Of a stretch of 10,281 nucleotides of DNA, positions 1-5,487 are shown one piece after another. The first letter of the stretch is position 1; the number at the start of each line of letters is the position of its first letter. The notes beneath the pieces are model-generated. The model searched no databases, was not told the origin of the DNA, and saw nothing but the letters and a program-made list of their open reading frames with translations. This DNA is from Clostridiales bacterium UBA4653 (lineage in GTDB: Bacteria; Bacillota; Clostridia; Oscillospirales; CAG-272), in the NCBI GenBank assembly GCA_002405565.1, contig DHMB01000167.1, positions 10,177-20,457 of the forward strand, given 5' to 3'. Made by a program: the position numbers and the translations under genes.

Positions 1-651
1 TTCGGCGGCGACGGCTGGGCATATGATATCGGCTTCGGCGGTCTTGACCACGTTCTCGCTTCCGGCGAAAACGTAAACGTTATGGTATTCGATACCGAGG
101 TTTACTCAAACACAGGCGGTCAGGCTTCCAAGGCAAGCCAGGTCGGTCAGGTTGCACAGTTCGCAGCGGCAGGTAAGGCAATCAAGAAGAAGAACCTTGC
201 TGAAATCGCTATGAGCTACGGCTATGTCTACGTTGCACAGGTTGCTATGGGCGCAGATATGAACCAGACTGTCAAGGCTATTGCAGAGGCAGAAGCATAC
301 AACGGCCCCTCGCTCATCATCGGTTACGCTCCCTGCGAAATGCACGGACTCAAGGGCGGTATGAGCAACTGCCAGGCTGAAATGAAGAAGGCTGTTGACG
401 CAGGTTATTGGCAGATGTTCCGCTTCAACCCTGCAAACGTTGCAGAGGGCAAGAACCCGCTGACAATCGACTCCAAGGAGCCGACGGCTGACTACGTTGA
501 GTTCATCAAGAGCGAAACACGTTACAGCAGACTTGTTCAGTCCTTCCCCGAAAGAGCAGAAAAGCTCTTCGCAGAAGCAAGCGAGCTTGCAAAAGAGAAA
601 TATCGTCACCTTGTTGACCTCAGAAATATGTACGAGACAGAAGTCAAGTAA
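1..651 (+). CDS. nifJ: Pyruvate:ferredoxin (flavodoxin) oxidoreductase, C-terminal fragment
   Basis: This is the 3' end of a gene whose start lies before the window; the frame is open from base 1 and 216 codons are visible of a family that usually has about 1170. The enzyme is cytosolic, oxidatively decarboxylates pyruvate with CoA to acetyl-CoA and CO2, and passes the electrons to ferredoxin or flavodoxin. The visible part is the thiamine-diphosphate domain. It opens with GGDGWAYDIGFGG and reaches VYSNTGGQASKA, the two ends of the GDG...N cofactor motif. The YAPC cysteine (codon starting at 331) probably corresponds to the fourth ligand of the proximal 4Fe-4S cluster in characterised PFORs; that is from memory of the family. 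The C-terminal part contains GKNPLTIDSK, typical of the full-length single-chain enzyme. Alanine codons are mainly GCA/GCT, unlike the GCG/GCC-rich neighbours, which fits high expression. A terminator follows five bases after the stop. Identification is firm; the electron acceptor is not shown. Confidence 0.95.
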   Translation, partial: FGGDGWAYDIGFGGLDHVLASGENVNVMVFDTEVYSNTGGQASKASQVGQVAQFAAAGKAIKKKNLAEIAMSYGYVYVAQVAMGADMNQTVKAIAEAEAYNGPSLIIGYAPCEMHGLKGGMSNCQAEMKKAVDAGYWQMFRFNPANVAEGKNPLTIDSKEPTADYVEFIKSETRYSRLVQSFPERAEKLFAEASELAKEKYRHLVDLRNMYETEVK

Positions 652-655
652 AATA

Positions 656-687
656 AAAAAATCCCCGCTCAGGCGGGGATTTTTTTG
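656..687 (+). terminator. Rho-independent terminator of the PFOR gene
   Basis: A perfect 8-bp stem, ATCCCCGC (661-668) with GCGGGGAT (673-680), closes a TCAG loop and is followed by seven T residues. A-rich sequence lies on its 5' side, so the stem can extend as A-U pairs. It sits directly after the PFOR stop and separates that gene from the marR-ABC cassette. Confidence 0.93.
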
Positions 688-703
688 TTGCTTTTATAAT
701 TTT

Positions 704-782
704 TCGCAATTGCTCTTGACATTCCGCGCGACGGTGCTATAATGGGTGCACATACAACGATGTACATACAACCAAATTGCGA
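704..782 (+). promoter_or_regulatory. Candidate operator elements around the marR promoter
   Basis: TCGCAATT (704-711) and its exact reverse complement AATTGCGA (775-782) flank the promoter. The left copy lies within an 8-bp perfect palindrome, GCAATTGC (706-713), just upstream of the -35. Between the -10 and the ribosome binding site there is also a 12-base near-identical direct repeat, TGCACATACAAC (747-758) and TGTACATACAAC (761-772), spaced 14 bases start to start; the second copy contains the palindrome TGTACA. MarR-family proteins bind as dimers to short inverted repeats overlapping their own promoters, so these are reasonable binding sites for the downstream regulator. Which element is bound, if any, is inference. 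Confidence 0.5.
716..743 (+). promoter_or_regulatory. Vegetative sigma promoter of the marR-ABC cassette (extended -10)
   Basis: TTGACA (716-721) and TATAAT (738-743) are both perfect consensus hexamers with a 16-bp spacer, and TG at 735-736 forms a TGnTATAAT extended -10. Transcription should start near 749-751, leaving a leader of about 45 nt before the marR ATG at 796. A promoter this strong in front of a probable repressor gene suggests it is held down and opened by an inducer. Confidence 0.9.
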
Positions 783-795
783 TACGGAGGCACAT

Positions 796-1242
796 ATGGA
801 CATTACCGAGCGTAAAATAACAAAAATCGCAAGGGAAACGGAGAAGCTCGTTCTGCTCACAATGCGTGAGGAAGGCGTCGGCACGGCGGAAATAGACCTT
901 ATTCACGCCCTGCGGCATAATCCCGGGTGCAGTCAGGCAAGACTGGCGGAAATATTGAATGCGGACAAAGCCGCCATTGCGCGGAGAACAAAAAATCTTG
1001 AAGCGAAGGGGTATCTCGTCCGTCGCGACGACCCAAGCGACAAGCGCAGTCAATTGCTTTTTCCGACGGAAAAAGCGGAAAATCTGAAATCGTCAAAGGC
1101 GGAAACGGAGGCGGCGTTCTATGAATACCTGCTTTCTGTCCTGACGGAGGAAGAGAAGGCGGGCTTTATCGCCTCGCTTGACAAGCTCTATTCGGCGTCC
1201 AAAGCCGAAAGCCGCACGGGATTTCCGCATTTTATCAAATGA
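796..1242 (+). CDS. MarR-family transcriptional regulator
   Basis: A 148-residue cytosolic DNA-binding protein of normal MarR length. The winged helix-turn-helix spans roughly residues 30-95: helices around HALRHNPGCSQARLAEIL, a recognition helix near 57-71 (DKAAIARRTKNLEAK) and a wing with the family-typical RRDDPSDKRSQ (76-86) followed by LFPTEKA. The flanking helices form the dimerisation domain. The start at 796 is chosen because GGAGG (786-790) lies five bases upstream; the in-frame ATG at 742 falls inside the -10 hexamer and cannot be on the transcript. The gene is first in a cassette with two ABC exporter genes. From context it probably represses its own operon and is released by a ligand that the exporter handles. 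The ligand cannot be read from the sequence. Confidence 0.9.
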   Translation: MDITERKITKIARETEKLVLLTMREEGVGTAEIDLIHALRHNPGCSQARLAEILNADKAAIARRTKNLEAKGYLVRRDDPSDKRSQLLFPTEKAENLKSSKAETEAAFYEYLLSVLTEEEKAGFIASLDKLYSASKAESRTGFPHFIK

Positions 1243-1263
1243 TTGAAGAAGGTAATTATCGCT

Positions 1264-3006
1264 ATGAAAAATAAAAAGGCGTTTTGTCCCGACAAAATCG
1301 GCTCTTATTTTCGGGTCGAATGGCTCTCGCTGACATTTGTCACTCTTTCGGGACTGTTTTATAACGTCGGACTGCTTGCAACGCCGTGGTTTGAAGGGCG
1401 GCTTGCACAGTGTCTTGCGGATATTCTGGGCGGCAGCAAAACCGCGGGCGCGATGGCGAGTCTCGTCATTGCGTATCTTGCCGTTACGCTAGCGGTGCAG
1501 GCGGCGAGGTTTATCAAAAGATTTTATGTCCGTCGCTTTGCAAACAACATAAACCGCCGGATGAAGGGAATTCTTTATGCAAATCTTGTGCGTCGCAGTC
1601 GTGCGTCGCTTGAAGAGGAAGGCGCGGGCGAGCTCATGACGAAAGCCATCTCCGACGTTGATGACTGCGTTGAAGGAATGAGAAAATTCACAACGGAGAT
1701 ATTCGATACGGGCGTGGCGCTTGCCGGCTATGCGGTCATGCTTTTTATATATGACTGGCGCCTCGCGCTTCTCAGCCTGATTTTCACACCGATATCATAT
1801 TTCTGCGCGGCGCGGATGAAAAAGCCCGTCCAGCGAGCGGGAGCCGCATATAAAAAGGCGGCGGGGGCACTCAGCTCAGCCACGCTTGACCGCGCGGAAA
1901 ATGCCGTGACTTACCGTATATACGGCTGTGAAAACGCGAGAGCGGAGCGCTATGAAAAGGCGCTTGACAATTACGAAAAGACTGCTGTCAGGAGCAGCGT
2001 GTGGCAGTCGGCGTTGCCGCCGCTCTATCTTGCGCTGTCGGGAGCCGGAATACTGTTCATCTTTTGGTTCGGAGTAAAAAACGTCATCGGCACGGGCTGG
2101 AGCACATGGGACATTGCCGCATTTACAATCTTCCTTTCGTGCTTTACAAGGCTGACGGTCAAATCGTCGAAGGTTGCAAAGCTGTTCAATTCCGTTCAGA
2201 AGGCGGAAGTCTCATGGAAGAGAATACGCCCGCTTATGAAATCACCAGAGCCTCTCAAACCTCTTGAAATACCGGAGCCTGCCGATGTAACGATAGACAA
2301 TCTCTCCTTTGCTTACGGAGAAGCTCCCGTTTTTTCCGGGCTCTCGCTTGAAGCGCACCCGGGTGACATCATCGGTGTAACGGGGTCTGTTGCCTGTGGC
2401 AAGTCCACTCTGGGGAGGGTATTTCTCTGCGAAGCGCCATACAAGGGGTCGGTCAGATTCGGCAAAAAGGAGCTTTCGGAGCTTTCTCCGCGCGATATTT
2501 CGGCAACTGTCGGCTATCTCGGTCATGACCCCGAGCTCAGCGCCGACACCGTGAAAAACAATGTTCTTTGCGGAAGTAATGAGGATGTAATGCCGTATCT
2601 TTCCGAAACCGCGCTTGACGGGGAGGTGCTGTCGATGGAGGGCGGCGTTGATACCGTCATTGGCAACAGCGGCACGCGACTTTCGGGCGGTCAGGCGCAG
2701 AGACTGGCTCTTGCAAGAACGCTTGCCCATCCGCGCCCGGTCATTGTTCTTGACGACCCGTTCTCCGCTCTTGACAGAAAAACGGAGGACGCCGTATTTG
2801 CAGACCTTTGCGGGTACGCAAAGGACAAGGTCGTCTTCCTTATATCACACAGACTATATCATTTCCCGCAAATGCGGAAGATAATATTCATGCAGGACGG
2901 AAAAACCATCGTCGGCACGCATGACGAGCTGATGAAGGGTGCTTCGGAATACCGTTCTCTTTATGAAAGTCAGATGGGAGGTGCCGGCGATGAAGAGGAA
3001 AAATAA
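1264..3006 (+). CDS. ABC exporter half-transporter, degenerate ATPase-site subunit
   Basis: A 580-residue integral membrane protein: an N-terminal six-helix exporter domain (about 1-320, with hydrophobic stretches around LSLTFVTLSGLFYNVGLLA, ASLVIAYLAVTLAV, MLFIYDWRLALLSLIF and GAGILFIFWFG) and a C-terminal nucleotide-binding domain. The Walker A is GSVACGKST (374-382), with Ala where the fourth-position Gly is usual. The Q-loop position is His421. LSGGQ is intact (473-477). Walker B is VIVLDD, with Asp498 in place of the catalytic Glu. The switch His529 (ISHR) is present. This matches the non-catalytic-site partner of heterodimeric exporters such as TM287, BmrC and LmrC. The start at 1264 follows AGAAGG (1247-1252) at 11-base spacing; the in-frame TTG at 1243, touching the marR stop, has no ribosome binding site. 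The substrate is unknown; drug, peptide or lipid are all possible. Confidence 0.92.
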   Translation: MKNKKAFCPDKIGSYFRVEWLSLTFVTLSGLFYNVGLLATPWFEGRLAQCLADILGGSKTAGAMASLVIAYLAVTLAVQAARFIKRFYVRRFANNINRRMKGILYANLVRRSRASLEEEGAGELMTKAISDVDDCVEGMRKFTTEIFDTGVALAGYAVMLFIYDWRLALLSLIFTPISYFCAARMKKPVQRAGAAYKKAAGALSSATLDRAENAVTYRIYGCENARAERYEKALDNYEKTAVRSSVWQSALPPLYLALSGAGILFIFWFGVKNVIGTGWSTWDIAAFTIFLSCFTRLTVKSSKVAKLFNSVQKAEVSWKRIRPLMKSPEPLKPLEIPEPADVTIDNLSFAYGEAPVFSGLSLEAHPGDIIGVTGSVACGKSTLGRVFLCEAPYKGSVRFGKKELSELSPRDISATVGYLGHDPELSADTVKNNVLCGSNEDVMPYLSETALDGEVLSMEGGVDTVIGNSGTRLSGGQAQRLALARTLAHPRPVIVLDDPFSALDRKTEDAVFADLCGYAKDKVVFLISHRLYHFPQMRKIIFMQDGKTIVGTHDELMKGASEYRSLYESQMGGAGDEEEK

Positions 3007-4699
3007 GTCGGGCGTATTTTCGGCTGTCCGCACGGCGGCAATATCGCACCCGTTTCTGACTGTCGGCATGGTGCTGTGCGTTGCGGCGTCGGTTGTTGCG
3101 TCTCTTATCCCGCCGCTACTCCTTGCGGAGGTTGTCGACAATCTGGCGGAAGGAAACGGAATTTCATTCGGCGACGTGCTTCTCCATTTCGGAAGCCTTG
3201 TGCTTGAAGGGGTGCTTTCATCGGCGCAGGAAACGTTGCTTGTGTTTTTCGGTCAGAAAATGACGCATGCTCTGCGCTCGGAAATGTCTCAAAAGCTGAC
3301 GAGACTGCCCGCGGGCACGCTCGTCGCGCAGAACCCGGGCGAGGTCGCCGCGAGATTTTCCGGCGATGTCGACACCGTTGAGGCGCTGTTTACGTCAGGC
3401 ATAATAAGCATGGTTGCGGATGCATGCCGTATAATTTCGATTCTGGTTGTCATCGCTGTAAAAAACACGGGACTTGCGCTCATCCTCTTGTTTGTGCTCC
3501 CGTTGTTTTCTGTTTTCACGCGACGCGTACAGAAAAAAATGCTTTCGGCACAGCTCGAAAACAGGCGCGCCGTTGCGTCCGTTTCCGGTCAGGTGCCCGA
3601 AACGCTGCACAATATCCGCACAATCCGCGCCCTCGGAATCGAGGACTATATGGAGAAAAAATATGACCGCAGTATCGGCGAAAGCTATGCCGCCGTCGAA
3701 AAAACAAATTTCTATGACGCAATCTATTCCCCCGTCGTGCTCATTCTTAATGCCGCGGTTGTCGGAATTGTGATGTTGCTTTCCGCGTCCGGCAAGGCGG
3801 AGATACTTTCGCTCTTCGGAATGTCCGTCGGCACGTCGGTCGCCGTCATAGATTACATATCGCGCATTTTTTCGCCGATTGAAAGTCTCGGCATGGAAAT
3901 ACAGACAATTCAGTCGGCAATGGCGGGCGTCAAGAGAATTGACACATTCCTTTCCCAGCCCGAACGCACCATTCCGGGCGACAGAGAAAATGCCGCGCGC
4001 GGTGACATCGTCCTTTTCGATGTGACCTTCGGTTATGGCGAAAAGCCGGTTTTGCGCCATTTTTCAATGACTGTCAGAGAGGGCGAGCGGGTTACGCTTG
4101 TCGGAAGGACGGGAGCGGGGAAGAGCACGGTTTTCCGCCTTCTTCTCGGACTTTATCAGCCGGAGGCGGGGACGGTCACAATCGGCGGGGTGGACGTTTC
4201 GGACATTACCGACAGTGAGCGCAGAGCCTGCATAGGCTGTGTGGAACAGCATTTTTCCCGCGTGCCGGGAACGGTGCTTGACCAGATAACGCTCGGCGAC
4301 CCTTGTATCACGGAGAAAATGGCGCATAATGCGGCAGTCCTTGCGGGGATTGACGACGCTATACGCGCCCTTCCCGACGGCTACGAAACCGTTTGCACGG
4401 ATGGAATATTTTCTCAGGGCGAATGGCAGCTTCTGTCCATTGCGCGTGCCGCCACGGCAGATCCTGCCGTGCTTCTGCTCGACGAAATTACGGCAAATCT
4501 CGACGCGGAAACAGAGGCGCGCGTGCTTGACGCGCTTCGCCGTGCTTCAGAAGGGCGAACGGTTCTCTCGATTTCTCACCGTATCTATGAAAATCACGGC
4601 GGCAGAACAATTGAGATTACGTCATGCGGTGCTCCCGGAATCTCAATGACGGCGGAGACGTCATCCGAGGACGGCGAAAAGGCAACAGCCCTCGTCTGA
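2990..4699 (+). CDS. ABC exporter half-transporter, catalytic-site subunit
   Basis: A 569-residue membrane protein with an exporter transmembrane domain (about 1-320; hydrophobic stretches near FLTVGMVLCVAASVVASL, IISILVVIAV, ALILLFVLPLFSVF and PVVLILNAAVVGIVMLLSA) and a nucleotide-binding domain. Walker A is canonical, GRTGAGKST (372-380). The Q-loop Gln420, Walker B LLLLDE with catalytic Glu499, and His530 (SISHR) are all intact. The signature is FSQGE (474-478) instead of LSGGQ. Its Walker side should pair with the LSGGQ of the upstream subunit to make the hydrolytic site, and its signature faces the degenerate site. The start at 2990 overlaps the upstream gene by 17 bases and is served by GGGAGGTG (2976-2983) six bases away, so the two are probably translationally coupled, as expected for a 1:1 heterodimer. 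An in-frame GTG at 2939 is a poorer start. The last 30 residues or so after the H-loop form a short acidic tail. Confidence 0.93.
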   Translation: MKRKNKSGVFSAVRTAAISHPFLTVGMVLCVAASVVASLIPPLLLAEVVDNLAEGNGISFGDVLLHFGSLVLEGVLSSAQETLLVFFGQKMTHALRSEMSQKLTRLPAGTLVAQNPGEVAARFSGDVDTVEALFTSGIISMVADACRIISILVVIAVKNTGLALILLFVLPLFSVFTRRVQKKMLSAQLENRRAVASVSGQVPETLHNIRTIRALGIEDYMEKKYDRSIGESYAAVEKTNFYDAIYSPVVLILNAAVVGIVMLLSASGKAEILSLFGMSVGTSVAVIDYISRIFSPIESLGMEIQTIQSAMAGVKRIDTFLSQPERTIPGDRENAARGDIVLFDVTFGYGEKPVLRHFSMTVREGERVTLVGRTGAGKSTVFRLLLGLYQPEAGTVTIGGVDVSDITDSERRACIGCVEQHFSRVPGTVLDQITLGDPCITEKMAHNAAVLAGIDDAIRALPDGYETVCTDGIFSQGEWQLLSIARAATADPAVLLLDEITANLDAETEARVLDALRRASEGRTVLSISHRIYENHGGRTIEITSCGAPGISMTAETSSEDGEKATALV

Positions 4700-4734
4700 C
4701 GTGAGTAATCGGTTCGTCACATGCGCTGCAGGAA

Positions 4735-4752
4735 GGAGCTTTCCGCAAACGC
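4735..4752 (+). repeat. 18-bp direct repeat, copy 1 of 2
   Basis: GGAGCTTTCCGCAAACGC occurs here and again, identically, at 5055-5072, exactly 320 bases downstream in the same orientation. In both copies ATTATC follows a few bases later, so the similar block is about 30 bp long. The copies bracket most of the hairpin mosaic. Whether this reflects insertion of one element between duplicated ends or two copies of one dispersed repeat cannot be told from one locus. Confidence 0.8.
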
Positions 4753-4769
4753 TGCTGTATTATCATTAT

Positions 4770-4796
4770 GTACTTTCTTTTTTGAAAAGAAAGTAC
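4770..4796. repeat. Perfect 12-bp hairpin (GTACTTTC type)
   Basis: GTACTTTCTTTT (4770-4781) pairs without mismatch with AAAAGAAAGTAC (4785-4796) around a three-base TTG loop. The sequence resembles a dispersed palindromic intergenic element of gut Clostridia. No T-run follows on either strand, so it is a poor intrinsic terminator although it lies 70 bases past the ABC exporter stop; it could still protect the 3' end of that mRNA. Confidence 0.75.
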
Positions 4797-4808
4797 GAAA
4801 GAAAGCAA

Positions 4809-4831
4809 TTCAGGAGGCACATCCTCCTGAA
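4809..4831. repeat. Perfect 9-bp hairpin (TTCAGGAGG)
   Basis: TTCAGGAGG (4809-4817) pairs with CCTCCTGAA (4823-4831) around a five-base loop. It starts 13 bases after the previous hairpin and likewise lacks a T-run. The left arm contains a GGAGG that would be hidden when the stem forms, but no plausible reading frame follows. Confidence 0.65.
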
Positions 4832-4967
4832 AGACCACCTGAAAAAGTTCAAGGCGGAGCTTTTCTGCCACGTCAGCTTTACCAAAGCAAAGGCGGAAGT
4901 GCAGTTCGAATCTTAAGGTGTTTTGGGTTGTGCGGGGCTTTTGTTTCTACGGGGACGGGGAGACATT

Positions 4968-4993
4968 TGCCTCCCTCCTTGAGGGAGGTGGCA
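4968..4993. repeat. Hairpin CCTCCCTC/GAGGGAGG
   Basis: CCTCCCTC (4970-4977) and GAGGGAGG (4981-4988) form a perfect 8-bp stem with a CTT loop. The flanks TGCC and GGCA can pair further if one T is bulged. It resembles a short dispersed intergenic palindrome that I associate with Oscillospiraceae genomes; that association is from general knowledge, not from a search. Confidence 0.7.
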
Positions 4994-5054
4994 TTTTCGA
5001 AAGAAAATGACGGAAGGAGTTTGCAAGGCGGGACAAGCAGGTATTATCAAAAGG

Positions 5055-5072
5055 GGAGCTTTCCGCAAACGC
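5055..5072 (+). repeat. 18-bp direct repeat, copy 2 of 2
   Basis: Identical second copy of GGAGCTTTCCGCAAACGC (first copy 4735-4752), again followed by CATTATC. The sequence outside the block differs between the copies, which argues for a dispersed short repeat rather than a recent duplication of the whole locus. Confidence 0.8.
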
Positions 5073-5118
5073 CGTTTCATTATCTTTTCGGCTTACAAAT
5101 CGTAAAAGACAGGGCGGC

Positions 5119-5137
5119 GGGACGGAAAACCCGTCCC
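5119..5137. repeat. Hairpin GGGACGG/CCGTCCC
   Basis: GGGACGG (5119-5125) pairs with CCGTCCC (5131-5137) around AAAAC. A related GGGGACGGGG occurs near 4951-4960 without its partner arm. No T-run follows, so this is a repeat element rather than a terminator. Confidence 0.65.
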
Positions 5138-5160
5138 CTACGTTGCAATATCAGTGTGTT

Positions 5161-5451
5161 CAGACAATAAAACATTCGCACAGACCAATAACCAAAGCTT
5201 CTTTTGCCTTCTTTTCTTCCCGGCGAAAGAACGTTGCCTTGTGTTTTAATATACTCGTGTCTGTGCAGATGATAAAACATCAGCACAAACCGATAACCAA
5301 AGCTTCTTTTGCCTTCTTTTCTTCCCGGCGAAAGAACGTTGCCTGTATTTTAATATACTCGTGTCTGTGCAGATAATGAAATAAAACATTAGCACAAACC
5401 AATTACCAAAGCTTCTTTTGCCTTCTTTTCTTCCCGAAGAAAAGAAGGCAA
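5161..5451. repeat. Tandem repeat, three units of about 105 bp (last one diverged)
   Basis: Units begin at 5161, 5266 and 5370 (CAGA...ATAAAACAT). A 52-bp block is identical between 5188-5239 and 5293-5344, and the segment from TTTTAATATACTCGTG to GCAGAT that ends units 1 and 2 is also identical. Unit 3 keeps the first 35 bases of the block (5402-5436, one mismatch) and then changes to a perfect complement of its own left part. The near-identity points to recent slippage or unequal exchange. The first period of 105 is a multiple of three, so one frame stays open across units 1 and 2; this is taken as coincidence. Confidence 0.9.
5418..5451. repeat. Perfect 15-bp hairpin ending the third repeat unit
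   Basis: TTGCCTTCTTTTCTT (5418-5432) pairs perfectly with AAGAAAAGAAGGCAA (5437-5451) around CCCG. The left arm is present in all three tandem units, but only unit 3 has the full right arm; units 1 and 2 can form only a weak 6-bp version (5209-5214 with 5226-5231). It lies six bases from the topA terminator stem, making a double hairpin between the convergent genes. Confidence 0.85.
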
Positions 5452-5452
5452 T

Positions 5453-5487
5453 ACAAAAAAGGGGCGGAAACCGCCCCTTTTGTTTTA
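5453..5487. terminator. Intrinsic terminator of topA, probably bidirectional
   Basis: AAAAGGGGCGG (5457-5467) pairs perfectly with CCGCCCCTTTT (5471-5481) around a three-base loop. Read on the minus strand it begins three bases after the topA stop and is followed by a T-run (complement of 5455-5460). On the plus strand it is followed by TTTTGTTTTATTT, so it should also stop transcripts coming from the ABC cassette, some 760 bases beyond that cassette's last stop codon. Confidence 0.92.

Larger units (their letters stand above)
4700..5484. other. Convergent intergenic region built of small repeats; no credible gene
   Basis: The 785 bases between the ABC exporter stop and the topA stop hold no reading frame with a convincing ribosome binding site, recognisable domain or gene-like composition. 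Instead there are at least four separate hairpins, a duplicated 18-bp block, a tandem repeat of about 105 bp and the topA terminator, each listed separately. GGAGCTTT-like fragments recur near 4856 and in looser form near 5014. No transposase, terminal inverted repeats of an IS, tRNA or rRNA gene is seen. Convergent gaps are where such repeats are tolerated, since they hold no promoters. Confidence 0.75.

Noticed and set aside
2242..2730. A 162-codon minus-strand frame antisense to the first ABC ATPase domain.
   Set aside because: Shadow of a well-supported coding region, with no ribosome binding site or recognisable domain.
3395..4060. A 221-codon minus-strand frame antisense to the second ABC gene.
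   Set aside because: The plus-strand frame has unmistakable ABC motifs throughout; the antisense frame is a by-product of GC-rich codons and resembles nothing.
4770..4796. Hairpin considered as terminator of the ABC operon.
   Set aside because: The stem is perfect but no T-run follows on either strand; listed as a repeat instead.
4701..4916. A 71-codon open frame just after the ABC exporter stop.
   Set aside because: No ribosome binding site; it crosses two perfect hairpins, and its Lys/Phe-rich translation looks like read-through of repeats.
4721..5170. A 149-codon open frame in the convergent gap.
   Set aside because: It runs through four unrelated hairpins and the 18-bp repeat, has no convincing ribosome binding site, and its translation resembles no known protein; a chance frame through repeats.
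5143..5376. A 77-codon open frame encoding a peptide repeated twice (ITKASFAFFSSRRKNVA).
   Set aside because: The protein repeat is simply the 105-bp DNA repeat in a frame that stays open because 105 is divisible by three. No Shine-Dalgarno is seen and the third unit does not keep the pattern.
5161..5451. Possible CRISPR array.
   Set aside because: Only three units, the conserved block is longer than normal CRISPR repeats, the supposed spacers are themselves similar, and no cas genes are present.
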